From Vitellaria paradoxa (Eukaryota; Streptophyta; Magnoliopsida; Ericales; Sapotaceae), in assembly GCA_019916065.1 (NCBI GenBank), contig CM034240.1:35763389-35827388 (forward strand): a DNA stretch of 64,000 nucleotides. Direction: 5' to 3'. The first letter of the stretch is position 1; every line of letters begins with the position of its first letter. The notes below the pieces were generated by a model. That model did no database searches, was not told where the DNA came from, and was given only the letters and a program-made list of their open reading frames with translations. Of this stretch, positions 24,818-37,418 are shown piece by piece. The translations under genes were made by a program, and so were the position numbers.

Positions 24818-25750
24818 AGGGTGAGCATTGGTCGGTACGGTTCGAAAATTATAACTTTCATAATCGAACCGAATATTTTCGAAAATAAAAAATGATAACC
24901 AAACTGATCAAACAATATGTATTAACCAAATATTAACTGAACCGAATTATTTCAATTTGGTTACGATGGGTTTGGTTAAATGGATGTATAAATTTAAATA
25001 TATTCTTTTATAATTTAATTATAGAGGTAAAATAATAATTTTTTATTATAAGTTCAACAAAATATCATCAAAGCATTAAAATTCTAAATTTCAAATTACA
25101 AAATCCAACATATATTTTCAGTAAATCATAACTAAGAAAGTAAATTTCATAATAAAACTAAAAAAGAAACAGCCTAAATTTTAAAAACTAAAATAAAATA
25201 AAAACAAAAAACAAAATAAAAGAACCTTTGGCTAATAAAGAAAGCAATATATACTTAGATGTTTCAAATTGCTTAAGGAAAGAAATTAGATGAAACAATG
25301 GGAGATTAGATGAAAATAAGGGTAAAGAACCAATGTATATATTAAAAAACTATTTAACCATGAAAAATTCAAGAGCCATAAAATTTCAAAAACTAAGTAT
25401 ATTTAATATTATAATTATTTGTTAAATGAATACCAAGCAACAATGTGGCAATGCTTTAATAGTTTTCTGCAGAATTTCAAAAGTTATAGAATTTCAAAAG
25501 TCAAATGTATTTAAAAGATAAACCCAGTTAATTATATATAAATATATATTAAATATTAAGTATTTTAATTTGGTTAGTTCGGTTTATTTGGTTTTAAAAT
25601 TTCAAAACCATAACCAAATCTGATAACTGTTATTATTACAAAAATTAACCAAACCAATCATTGTTAAAAGAATAACCGAGCCAAACTTCTTAAATTTGGT
25701 CAGTACAGTTCGAAAACCAAATTTTGACCAAATAGTGCACACCCCTAATT
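24818..25750. mobile_element. Non-autonomous DNA transposon with GGTTCG-rich ends
   Basis: The left end AAGGGTGAGCATTGGTCGGT and the reversed right end AGGGGTGTGCACTATTTGGT are imperfect inverted repeats, followed on both sides by GGTTCGAAAA and TTTGGTTAxxxxGGTT-type repeats. Similar ends are common on plant hAT-type non-autonomous elements. The interior is AT-rich and non-coding. No clean target duplication was found. Confidence 0.45.
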
Positions 25751-26429
25751 ATATATGAGTAGGTGCTAATTATAAGACAAAAAACTTATCTGTCATTTGA
25801 GAGAAAGGAAATAATTAAAGTGCGGTTAGATATTTTTTAATTGTATTAGGTGGACTAGATATAATTGTATTGGTGTTTATTAAGTTAAATTTTATTTTTT
25901 CATTAAATAGCACAATTGGTATTGGGCTTTTTCTTTTTTCTTTTAGGTGAGAATAATTGTTATTGGATTATTTTTTTTTCCTCTTGGGTGAGCACAATTG
26001 AGCATTAAAAATAATATGAACATAAAAAAGCAGTAATTTTTTTTTTTAGAGTGGACATGTGCCCCACCGCGTCACTATCTATGGAAGAGAATAAAGGTTT
26101 TGCACAAAGCATTACAAATTTTTAAAGTAATATTTATTTGATTTTTTATTTTATGTATATATTTTTGTTTTCCTATTATTCTTTAATGGTTGAAATTTAA
26201 TGTTTTATGTTAGAGCTAAGCAATGAAAGTTTGCAAGTAATAGATTATTTTTTTAATTTTGGGATATAGTTTTATTTGACAAGAATACATATATACACAC
26301 ACATCTATATATCGATGGTAGACTTTTTGCTAGAGAAAGGAGAAAAAAATAGAAAGAAGTTCTAACCACATTAATATGTAAAGGGTTCATTGATTTGGAG
26401 CATTTTTATTTTTATATTTTTCCTTCTTT
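25751..26429. other. Intergenic, nothing recognised
   Basis: AT-rich with T-runs. No ORF or repeat termini that I can support. Confidence 0.45.
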
Positions 26430-27066
26430 TTTTCTAGGGACAAGGCTAGTACAGGGTAAAGGGTGGACATGATCCCCTAACTTTGATATAAACTTATAAA
26501 TATATATTATATTTTAATAAAAAATAAATATTTTTTTAATAATGGTCTTGATAATTGAAAAGTCCCCAGCCAACTTAGTTATTGTATTGAGACTCACATT
26601 AAGTAAAAACCAATAAATTATTTTTCATCTTTTTCAATGGAAACCTATAAATATCTCTTTCTCTCACTCATACCTATTAACAATGGCTCCCCTTTTTGAC
26701 AAACAAAAAAATCTTTGGCCAACTTAACTTTTTGTAATAGGACCCACATAAAAATTGTTAAAAAGTAATAAATTATTTTCTTCTTTTTCAATGGAAACCC
26801 ACAAATCTCTCTTTCTTTTCAACTTTTATATTTACATTCTCTCTAAGCATTAATATCATCTTTTCACATTTTCCTTTATATACTCCATCTCTTCATTATT
26901 TTTTTGGTACAACAAGAATTACAAATATAATTCGATCTCACGCTTCTAATTATCTCTCCATCGATCTCCCACTCTGAATATGTATTAATTTCTTTAGATT
27001 ATAGTTATTTAAGTTTTTACTAAAATTTTTTTGGACCCCTGTCATAAATCCTAGCTTTGTTGCTAC
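26430..27066. mobile_element. Possible degenerate DNA transposon
   Basis: The left end TAGGGACAAGGCTAGTACAG and the reversed right end TAGCAACAAAGCTAGGATTT are inverted. Inside, two roughly 120-bp segments (about 26565-26680 and 26695-26830) repeat the sequence around TTTTTCAATGGAAACCYA-CAAAT. Non-coding. Confidence 0.35.
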
Positions 27067-27825
27067 TTCCTTCCTTTTCTATTTTGACACTTGGGTCAAG
27101 TGGGTGGCTAAGAAAAAAAATGAAGAAAATTTGTTGATTTGCTGTCGTGATAAAGATCTGAAGCCTTATTACTTACATTGATATAGGACTTAGGAGCTAA
27201 CCTTAAAAAAAAAAGTATTTGTGGACCCGATATTCTTAAATTGCGGCCTTTGTTAGGATTGATTTAGTCATTTATCATTTAGGTAAAATCTGGGGTTTTA
27301 ATTACATTTGTAGTTTTACTTAATTTGGGATTTGTTTCACATAATTGTTATTTTGGTTAAAGGTTAATTATGGGAGAACCTTATTCATTATTTTGTTGAT
27401 CTTTTGTTCTTAGACTGCTTATACATTTAGCATAGGTTAATGCATTATCTTACATAGTCAGTTTATCCCTGAGTAGGTATAATAATACAGATTTGAGATG
27501 GGGGTTGGGGCAGTGGTTATAGTGGAAGTAATAAGTTAAGGTAGTGGTACTTGGTGGATATTGGGTGTTGGGTTGCTATGATGGGATTGGGGGGGGGAGG
27601 GGGTTGTGACAGTAGTAAGGGTGGAAGTATGAGTCTGTGGCAGTGACAAGTGACATAGGTATTAGGGTTTTTGGTTTTGATCTTCAAAGAGGATTAGTCT
27701 AGAGGTATTGAGGGTGTATTTGTTTACCAGATATGGTTGAAAGATTAGAAAGGTAGCTTACGATTTTTTACCAAATTGACTTTAGTCATGTATTTGTTTT
27801 TAGTATTAAAACTCCAAACTAGGCA
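27067..27825. other. Intergenic with G-rich tract
   Basis: Contains a purine/G-rich stretch (27560-27610, including a run of nine G) and GTGG-rich wording to about 27660, but no ORF. It continues into the target site of block E. Confidence 0.45.
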
Positions 27826-27830
27826 ATATA

Positions 27831-29975
27831 TGTAACAACCCATGTTTTGATAAATGATATTTACTTCATAATGCATATGATTATGGTTTAAATAACGTCA
27901 TGATGCGTTAAACATAATGCATGAGTTAACTCAGTTACTCGAAACATAGGTTGAATCTTGGATTTAGTTCTAACATTTAGTAATTTTGAGTTTGATATTG
28001 GTCCATGTGCATCGGCCAAGTGTCTAGGTGTATGCACTTGTCTGGGCACATAGAATGGAATCCCTAGTCAATTCACTACCCTAGCCTAGTGATCCTAGGG
28101 CCTTAGGATCACCACCTATCCCCTAGCTTTTCATTTTCCTTGCTCCTGAAGGCTCTTACATATATATAGATATATAATGTATATACATCTTCAGGTGTTA
28201 GAATTGAACTAAGGAAGGAAGTCAAGCTCGGTAAGTTGTGTTATACTCAAATTTGTTTCAATTCCTCTTGCCAATCTTCAATTAAGTTAGTTTTAAATGT
28301 GTTGGAATCATTGTTCCAGTGTTAAGAAGTGTAGATTGATCATGTCAAACTTTTGGCTTTTAAGAATTTTTCAAACGCTACTATTATCAGTTCACTTCAT
28401 TTCCTAAGCAATTGAGGTAGGGGTTTAATGCACATTTATTTCTTACTTGTTATATTTGAACATATTATGAAGTTGGTAGATGTGTTTAGTTGTTTGGAAA
28501 CATGTGTTAGGAACAATTATATGACATATATATTGACCGAGGAAGGTGATGAATAATTTAGTTTGGCTTATTTGAATAGGTGATGAAATGTTAAATTGAC
28601 TGAGAAGTTATGTTTATATGATGTTAAGGATTGATATTAGAAGAACTATTAGAGAAAATACCGTTTGAATACAAACTTTTGAAATTTGAATAGTCAAGCG
28701 TAAAACAAAGTATAACTGGAAACCGACACTAGAGGTACCTAGGCACACAGACCTTCTTGGCCGAGTGCACGAACCTCCTTGATTGGGCACACGAACTAGG
28801 CTAAAGTGTCCGATTGAGTTTTTCAAAACCCTTTTCTTAAACTATTTTCAAAATAAATTGCTTTTCTAAGGTTTTGACGCTACATTCCTAAATAGTTTTC
28901 AAAACATATTGTTTTCATATACAACTTAATAAGAATAAATGAAAAATGAGCAAATAATATTAATATATGTGATTTTAAATTGAGATACAGTTTGAAGTGA
29001 TACTGTGATGTTGATGATGATAAGAATTATGTTATTGATGATGGCAATTGATATGGAAAGGATAATGAGATATGATTACGTGTTGTTGATTTTAGGGGTA
29101 GTGAATACTAACAAATATGAGGGTACATGATTACTCTTGGGTTAAAAGTATCTAAACTTGCGCAGGGTTTGGTTATCATGCCAATACGTTAGGAACCTAT
29201 AATATGATGATGGTTGATATTGGTTAATCATGACTATTGGATATTGATCCATAATAACGATGTTGATTTGCTTAATTGTGACCCTTGTGCCAATGCTCAT
29301 AAATGATGGCAATTAAATTCATTGCTTTCATTAGGTGATTAACCCATAAAAGACGAAAGTTTAGGTCGTGCTCATTTATCACAAGTTAATCTTACAGAAC
29401 ATTCAACCCATGTGTGTTATGTTGATGTGATGACGATTAATGGATAATAAGATATTGATTGTGATGATAATGATTAGATCTAATGATGATACGTGATTTG
29501 TTAAATATTGATGTTATGGTATGATGGTGTGATGATGTTATTTGGTTATTAATGATATTTGTTGCATAATAGTATTATGCCAGAGCAAGTGTTGCATATT
29601 ATATCTGTTACTTGTGCATCGTGGGCATACGTAGATTAGTACTCACATCCTCATAGACTATATTGTAGATGCAAAGCCCAAGGCATAGGTGGGCCTAGCA
29701 TGTTTGATATTATTTATACTCTGAGGAGTTTATGTTATTTTTGTATCAGATACTATTCAATATATTTGTAAAGGCTAGTGTGCCTAGATATTATTTTAGT
29801 TATTATATTAGAGCATTGTTGTCTAGTTTATGAACAACACTTTTGTTATTATTATTTAGGTTGGATGTTTGTTTCAAGATAGGTGTATGACTCTAATTAG
29901 GTTTGTGGTTAGTTTATATTAATTGCATGTAATTAGTTAGTTCACCCTCAAGGTTATGAAATCAAGGTCATGACA
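27831..29975 (+). repeat. Solo LTR E, 2145 bp, with perfect 5-bp TSD
   Basis: Begins TGTAACAACCC and ends AAGGTCATGACA. It is flanked by ATATA at 27826-27830 and again at 29976-29980, a perfect 5-bp duplication. TG...CA ends, 2.1 kb of non-coding sequence and no internal region fit a solo LTR left by LTR-LTR recombination of a large Ty3-gypsy element (Tekay/Del-like by end sequence and size, from memory). Internal repeats of YYGRGTGCACGAACC wording occur at about 28740-28800. The 70-codon reverse ORF at 28614-28826 is incidental. Confidence 0.75.
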
Positions 29976-29980
29976 ATATA

Positions 29981-30240
29981 TCTAAAAATGGGATATCCCA
30001 TCCCATGAGAGGGTTGGGATGGCATATCTCCCATCTCTGGATTTGTTTCTCATCAAAATCTAATGGTCTAAAATTGTTTTCAGTCAACTCTTATGTCAAA
30101 ATCATATATTTTATTCCGCTTTACTTCCCATCAACTAAATACTAAAAATTAATATTAACATAAAAAATTAATCCCATATTATATTTTATCTCATGATATA
30201 ACTACAATCCAGATAATCAAATCTTAACATAATCTAGGAT
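29981..30240. other. Interval between LTR E and block F
   Basis: GGGATATCCCATCCCATGAG is partly palindromic. AACTACAATCCAGATAATC near 30190, reversed, resembles the sequence just left of LTR E (TTTGTTTACCAGATATGG at 27722), suggesting that LTR E landed inside an older MITE-like element. Confidence 0.3.
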
Positions 30241-32594
30241 TAACACTTCTAATAGCAATAATTAATCTCTAGTCATACATATTAACTAAGGATCATCCAG
30301 TATGTAGAAAATCTCATTTTGCCATTTTTCAAAAAATAATGGATCTAGTCCATGCATATGATTGTACGTAGAGCACGTTAATAACATGCCACTCTCTACT
30401 AATTCCATATTCACAATATAAATCTAATTATGCAACCCCAATCCCATAAAACATGATATGCTTAATTGTGTATAATAATCATTAAATAATAATACTAAAT
30501 ATCATATTAAAAAAATATGCTATACTTAAAGCATTCATGATATAAATTTTCATAGTTCCATATGACGTGATGATTTAGGTTAAAATTATAATAAAGTCAT
30601 TAATCAGGAGTAAAGACTTGCAAAAAAATGACTGAACTCTACTTAAGTAGCTAAACATTAACTCCTAAATATAAAATTGTACAATTGTAGTTAAAAACCC
30701 GATGAGTACGGGGTCAAGTCTGTAAAGATTTCCTAAATTTTGTAAAAATATAAATTCTAAAATAAAAAATGAATTTTAAATAAAAAGTGAAAATAATGAA
30801 ATAATTAAAAAGTTTTAGCGAGGAAAATTAAAATGAACTAAGAATTACTACAATTGAAGAAATAAAATGGATTTAATCAAAATATTAAAAGGATGTTCCT
30901 ATTTCAGAATCTAGATTAGAATTAATATTCATTTAGTGAATGCTTAATTATCTCAGTTGCGTTAATTACCTTAAAGGATCAAAACAACCAGAAGATTTTC
31001 AACTTAAAACTTTTTCAATAAGTTAAAATATTTGATTTTAAAAAAATTAAGCTTTTTTAGAAATACCAGAAATTTTCAAGTATATGGGCGAAACTAGAAA
31101 TTTCTAATGTTCAAACGTTTTGATTTTTAACAAGTTTTCCATTTAATTTATCATAAACTTTTAGAGAAACATGATTAAATCTAATGAATTTCAAATGTTT
31201 AAAACATAGATTAATTTATTGAAATTGCATAACCATAATTAAATATATAATCCTATTCTTTTGTCTTAATAGGAACAAACAGATCTCACCTAACATTATG
31301 AAAATTAAAGCAAGAAATATGAACATAAACATAGCATTCATGGCAGAATTAAATGAATTAAAATAAACAGAATAGAAATTAAAACTAAACAATAAACTGA
31401 CTTTATTATTGTTAAGAAATCAAATTGAGTCTAAAAATAAATTAAAAATTGAAATGCGTTACTGCTATTGCTAGAACTTAGAAGGAAAAAATTTAAAAAT
31501 CTAAACTAAACTAAAGAATTGAAAAACCGAAAACTGAAATTAAAACTAAAACCAAAGTTACAGAGAGTGTGGGACTCTCTGTGAAGTGTGTTCCTTCTAC
31601 CTCAACAAAAAGGATATTTATAGGCATCTCAAGATGGTTTGCGGGAGGAGAGATAAAGAGTTTGATGGCTTCAAATTTCTGTTCTACCAAACTTATATAC
31701 ATATATCAGTCAGTTAATAATGATCCGTAGGTAATAGGTCTCATCTTCAGATCATTCAATTAACAAAGATAGACACGAATTGGTCAACGATTTTCTGAAT
31801 CAAGATCAACTAAAGGGGCATTTATCTATAGAAGCGTCATGACGCGTTGAGAGGTGTCATGACGCCAAGCTTTAGCTCGACTAATTGATTACAGTTTTGG
31901 TTTGTTCCTGTGAAACAAAATTTAGTTAATTAAAATATATAATATAATATAATAGATATTTTTTTTTGTTTTATTTATTTACCTTAACTAATTATTTATT
32001 TTACTAATAAATTTATTAAAATATTTTTATTTACTAAATTATTTAAATTTTATACTGAAATTACTAATTTAACCTTATTTACTATTTAACTTTATTATTT
32101 TATTACCTATGTAATTACACTTTAAGAGTGTAATAAAAAAAAAGTTATATATTATTTTACAAACTAAGAATTTAGAACTTGTCCAACCTTAGTGTTTGAT
32201 CCCCATTCGAACAAGAACAAATATTCAAATCATGTTCGAAAGGAATCAAGTCTTTGAATGTAGTTCGAAAAGGAACAGACATTCGAACTCGTCTGAATGC
32301 CATCAGGCTTTTTCTAGAGATGAGTTCTGGGTTTGTGTTCTTATAGAACCCTGAATCCAAAACCCTCATATCATTAATACAAACCACCAGCTCAACAATT
32401 TAACTTATATAAAATGCAATAACTTCAAAAATATGTTTATCAACCAAGGATTTTACCAATATCTCAAAAATTCTCATTTCTCAAACATATATGCATATTT
32501 ATATATATATATATATACACAAATAGATACCTTCATTGAAACCCAATAGAGCAAGGCATGAAATAACTCAAAGCCATGCTAATAATAGATATAA

Positions 32595-32865
32595 GGGTAA
32601 AATACAAAAATCACCTTTATAGTTTACCTTCGATGTCGCTTTAATCTCATACATTTCAATTGTAACAGTCAAATCCTTACACTTTCAGTCAAGTAGTAAT
32701 TCGTTTTTTTATTAGTTGGTCGTTACACACAATCATTAAACTGAGGGTAAAAATGTAATTTCACAAGGTAAAGTACAAAAACTACCCTGTACGGTTTACC
32801 TTTTGTGTTACTTTAATCTATCATGTTTTAAATGTAACAGTCAAATCTGTATACTTATGATGTAT
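32595..32865. repeat. Two direct copies of a GGTAAARTACAAAAA repeat
   Basis: A segment starting GGGTAAAATACAAAAATCACC at 32595 recurs from about 32767 as GGTAAAGTACAAAAACTACC. Both continue through TTTACCTT and TTTAATCT to TGTAACAGTCAAATC. Similar sequences are dispersed in many plant genomes; no coding content. Confidence 0.5.
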
Positions 32866-32869
32866 ATTT

Positions 32870-33644
32870 AAAATATTGATGTGAACCCTTGGTCGAAAGT
32901 CTCAAACCCACAATCAATTGAATCAAAACCCTAGAAAGCTAATATCAAAATGAAAGAATGTAAAGCCAAGACCTGTTTATTTCTTAATTCAAGTTTAAAA
33001 ATAAGAGGAAAACATACCTTATGTTAATGTAAAATAATACTCTAATCTCTTATTGATAGCTCAATTCCAAATTTATAAGTGTTTACAAAGAAAACTCATC
33101 TTAATTAAACAATTAGTCCTAATTAAATATCCCAAATCTGTCCCAATAATAGGTCACACCTATAAGCTATTTTAATTAACAAAGTTTGGCCCAAAAACAT
33201 TGAAACAATGACACAAGCCCAAATCTTATTTAAAAAATATAACTTTAAAACCGAAACTTAAAGCCTAAAGTAAGTTTTAAAGCCCAACATGTCTTAAATA
33301 TAAAATAAAATCCAAAAACATAATTAAAACACTCTTTAAAAGCTCAATTCGCCTCTTCAATTTACGCCTAGCCTGAATGGTAGCCTTGGCCCAACTCCTT
33401 GCTAGTTTTAGTGGTATAGACTACCCTCCTTAGATTGGATCACATGCACAAATCTTGATTCCTCCTCTTGCAAACCCATCTTGAATATTGTCTTGTTTGT
33501 TACATCTATAGTCTCATCCGACATAGCTTGAACAAGCCCAAGCATTACTTCCTTGATCTTCTTTACTCTAACTTTAGTTATTGGCCCATCCGGAATATGC
33601 AACAAATCTTTGGCACTTGGTCTTCCTTGGTACTCATCAAACAT
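32870..33644 (-). pseudogene. 3' end of a Ty3-gypsy polyprotein plus LTR remnant
   Basis: Reading the minus strand from 33644, a 78-codon frame contains HIPDGPITKVRVKKIKEVML followed by GLVQAM. In plant Ty3-gypsy polyproteins the stretch after integrase typically reads GPxTRSRAKKLxEAxxGLVQ, so this is a decayed C-terminal tail. It is cut at 33644, where the inverted repeat begins. Downstream on the minus strand (33300 to 32878) is LTR-like sequence that starts near TGTTGGGCTTTAAAAC and ends GAGACTTTCGACCAAGGGTT then CACA, as gypsy LTRs often do. No gag, protease, RT or integrase core is present. Confidence 0.65.
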
Positions 33645-34495
33645 ATTTTATTAAATTATTTTTAAAATAGATAATATAATCTGAAATATATTTTATTAAA
33701 TTATATAACATATTTTAATTTGAAATATGTTTTAATTATGCTTAATAAATAATATAATTAAATTATTTGTAATATATTTTCATTTTATTGAATTAAATTA
33801 TTTTTAAGAAATAATATAATTAAAATAATTATAAAATAAAATTAATATTTTATTTAGCTTAATTAATATGAAATATATTTTACTAAATTCAATTAAGTTT
33901 TTAAAAAAATTAATAAAATTCAATATTTTATTAAAGCGCGATTCAATAGTTTTAGTAATAGTTCGTTATAATTAACTAAATAAAACCAAGAGAGTCATTT
34001 AAATAAATGTGTCATTTCGAGTTGAATATATATACAGACTTGTAAGTATACACATAATATATAAAGGGACAGATAGAAAGATAAAATTGTAGGGATTTTA
34101 AATTCATAAAATAACAACCTTAACCTATTTGGTAACGTTGTTGTTTTTTAACTTGTGTTTAACTATTTTTATTTTTAATTATCAATTTTTCAGAAATGAA
34201 AACTGAAATTGCATTTGAAAATATAATTTTTTCTACATGAATTAATTTCTTAATAAAATATTTAATTTTATTAAATTTTTAAAAAATTAATTAAATTTAA
34301 TAAAATATATTTCACATTAATTAAACTAAATTAAATATTAATTTAATTGTATTATTAATTTAATTATATTATTTATTAGAAATAATTTAACAAAAATATT
34401 TCAAATTAAAATATGTTATATAATATAATAAAATATATTTCAGATTATATTATTTATTAAAAATAATTTAATAAAATATATTTCAAATATATACC
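33641..34495. repeat. Inverted repeat with arms of about 250-300 bp
   Basis: The left arm (about 33641-33940) is matched in reverse complement by the right arm (about 34245-34495). ATAATCTGAAATATATTTTA is in the left arm and TAAAATATATTTCAGATTAT in the right. Another pair is AATATGAAATATATTTTACT and, on the right, AAAATATATTTCACATTAAT. The roughly 300-bp spacer is not AT-monotonous and includes ACCTATTTGGTAACG (34127 on), the same kind of end as the MITE at 5428. The structure may therefore be two related elements inserted in opposite directions rather than a single hairpin element. Confidence 0.65.
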
Positions 34496-35047
34496 GAAAG
34501 TATAAGAATTTGACTTTTACAATTGAAATACGTAGAATTAAAATGATACAAAAAATAGACTGTATGGATATTTTTGTATTTTACTGTAAACATAAATACA
34601 TAAGTTCACCCAAGCCACCTCAAATTCACCAAAGAAAGAGAGAGAGAGAGAGAGAAGAAATGAAAGAAAATTCACGAACAATCTCTACCTTCAAGAGTAG
34701 TCTCAACTTCGAGTAAAACCGATGTGCACAAAAACTACCACAATGATCATTGCATTGAAAATTTTCAAATCCTTTTAGTCCTCTTTTTTTGGTTCACACT
34801 TTTCCTCTCTACTCTCTCTTTCATTGGCTTGACAAGAAGACGAGGAAATAAAGAAGGAAAAGGAAAAAGGAAATAAAAAAATGGCTTAGGCCCTAGGCCT
34901 ACTCCCAACCCCAAACACAACTCAAGTTTAACTTGGCTCGAAAAATAAAATATAATAGAACTAACAAATTAAGTTAAACCTCAGTTTCAAATATTTAAAT
35001 ATCTCAAAATCTCAATTATTTACTGAAATTAAATACCAAATGTTACA

Positions 35048-36895
35048 CTGCGTTTATTTCATTTTGAGATGATTAGATCAAATTCCCATTTAACCTAGCC
35101 CAATGTCATATCTAAGCTAAATTCCATATTACCAAGCTGGTAATTGGGTTCAAGCCCAAACATCCCCTTCCCCTTACCAGACCGCAGGTAGAATGTATGT
35201 ACTTGTTGTATCCAAAAAATAAATAAATAAATAAATAAAAATTATTTTTATATAATTAAAATATGATTTAATAAGATTATGTTTTAAATGAGGCCCACAA
35301 ACCTTTTATACTTTTTTTTTGGTAACTCAAGATCTTCAAACCAATTTATATACATCTTAACTAATTTTTGGGATCTTGAAATTAACGATTGAATAAATTT
35401 TTCAGTTGTTACAACTAGATTCGAAATAATGCCCATTAAAAAACAAACTTTAAAATTTTACTATGTTAGCTAATTCTTAGAGTTAAGCCAGTTGAGCAAA
35501 CCTTTCATACCATTTGCCACTTATTTTTAATTACAAATCATTACACTTGAACTAATTAAAAAAAAAAAAAAGAAAGAAAGAAATCAAATCGCCTTAAAAA
35601 AGAGAGAGAATTGAGATTTGGTTTGATAATTATCAGTTAATTTTGTTATTTTAATTTTTTATCTTATATTACTCTTTTTGTTGAATTAATTTTTTTGTAT
35701 TTTATAATTTTTAAGTTTGTTATTTACATTCATCACAAAATTACAAAAAAAAAGCATTAAAATAAGAAATATTTATGCATGAGTATAAAAAAAATTAGTT
35801 TAGTTAATTTTTTTTTTACCTAAATGTGAATTTTTTATTTTTAATTATGATTATGTTTTTTTAATTACTTTGAATAATATGTTTAAAAATTAATAAAAAT
35901 TAAATTTTAATAAAAACAACTATATAAAATTAAAAAAAAAAAGTAAAGATTCCCAAGTCAAGCTTAACGAATATTTCGGGCTCTCCAATCGAAACGACCT
36001 TTTTTTTTATTTGTTTATTTATATATTTGGGTGATTCATCATCCTCCCGTAGTCCATGCCCATCCCCATCAGACAGCGACTGATTTGGACGTGATTCCAT
36101 TTTCTTACTGTCTTGCCCCCCTTGCCTCTTTGTCATCTACACCTGTCCTGGCGGCCTTTCCGAATTACCAAATTGCCCCTCAGTACATCTTTACCCAACC
36201 CAGCCTAAAAGCTGTTTTAATTCAAAATGTGCTGGGGCCGATTCGTGACTACCCTCCTTTTAAGCACAAATTCAAAATTGAAATTTTAACAAAAATAATG
36301 TCTTTATTTTTATCAATTTCTTAAATCATATTTTAGACTTAGGGATATTTAGTAAAAAAATAAATAAATAAATAAATCAATTTAAATAAAAAATAAATAA
36401 CAGAACTTATATCTCACAAAACTTATATCTCACAACATTTACTTTGTGAGATATAAATAAGTTCATAAGTTTATAAATAAGTTTTTTTTTACATGAAACA
36501 TAACATTTACTTTGCGGTTATTTACACTATTTCCTAGTTAGAAAGTATATAGTTAATGCATCCAAATAATAATATTACCAAAGTCAATCACGAACCGAGA
36601 ATTTAAAACTTAAGGGGTGAGGTTGAAAAATTTTAGACATAAAAAGACAATTAAGAATTCCAAAAAAAAAAAAAGGAGGTTAAAGGAGGGAACATTTATA
36701 AATTAAAAAGAGTATTCAAAATGTATGAAGGATCCTAAAAATATAACAATAGGAAAACATAAATTTTTTAAACTAAAAAAAAAAAAAAAACAAATTGTAT
36801 ACCAATGTTATGGTCCTACTGCGTTTAATAGATAACCCACTAAAAGATGTCTTTAGGGTATGAATGCTATTGTCTAATAATTTTGATATAAAATT
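35048..36895. other. Intergenic with a short GC-richer patch
   Basis: Mostly AT-rich. 36028-36260 is less AT-rich and open on both strands (97 codons plus strand, 68 codons minus), but neither protein resembles a family I know and neither shows splice-site or composition support for a gene. GGAACAT and AAAT tandem repeats and A-runs flank it. Confidence 0.4.
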
Positions 36896-37418
36896 TTGGT
36901 TATGTTTGGCGCATCAAAAAATGAGAAAAAATGAGATAAAATGTGATTTGGAGAATTTTTTGTATTTGGTGCACACCGCTCAAACCGTGTTTTTTGGATA
37001 TGAATGGTAAAATTTCATTCCGACAGATCAGATTTCTATTTAGATGAATTCAAAATTTTAGGCAGTCATGACTTCTTTGCACCAAACGGATTGTAGAAAT
37101 CGTTTGGACGAAAGTTACCCGCGCAATTCCGTTGGAACGATTTTTACAGTCCGTTGGAACGATTTTTACAGTCCGTTATAACGGTTTTAAAAACGTCACA
37201 AAAAATAGTCAAAGTATGTGTCATTTGATAGCTTGAGAGTCCATAGTAAGAATGGCAAAAAAATTTTTACTATTTGATTAACCGAATTCTAGTTATCGAC
37301 TTTTTTTTAAAAATATATCGAACATTTTTTTAATTTTAAGAAGGCAGGAATGTGTAACATTTTATAGAAATTTTCAGAAATTTTCATCAATTTTTTATGC
37401 ACCAAAGGCAGCCTCTAT
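36896..37418. mobile_element. MITE-like element with internal duplication
   Basis: The left end GGTTATGTTTGGCGCATCAA and the reversed right end GGCTGCCTTTGGTGCATAAA are inverted. Inside, CCGTTGGAACGATTTTTACAG is tandemly repeated at about 37129-37171. A variant with CGTTTGGACGAAAG lies just before and one with CCGTTATAACGG just after. Non-coding. Related by its ends to the small MITEs at 54-211 and 42170-42493. Confidence 0.45.

Larger units (their letters stand above)
30240..35047 (-). repeat. Block F, solo-LTR-like, interrupted by nested insertions
   Basis: 30258-30500 matches the middle of block C (CTAGTCATA...GGATCATC, then AAAATCTCATTTT). 32160-32590 resembles C/D in carrying repeated TTCGAA-CAAG wording. 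34720-35047 matches the end of C (CTCTCTTT...AAAGGAAAAAGGAAA, TGGCTTAGGCCC, ATTTACTGAAATTAAATACC, terminal TGTTACA). The intervening parts are foreign: a repeated segment at 32595-32860, a Ty3-gypsy relic at 32870-33644, and an inverted repeat at 33641-34495. The left boundary is uncertain. Confidence 0.45.

Noticed and set aside
32172..32387. 71-codon reverse ORF
   Set aside because: Lies in LTR-like block F; the TTCGAA repeats that shape it are non-coding.
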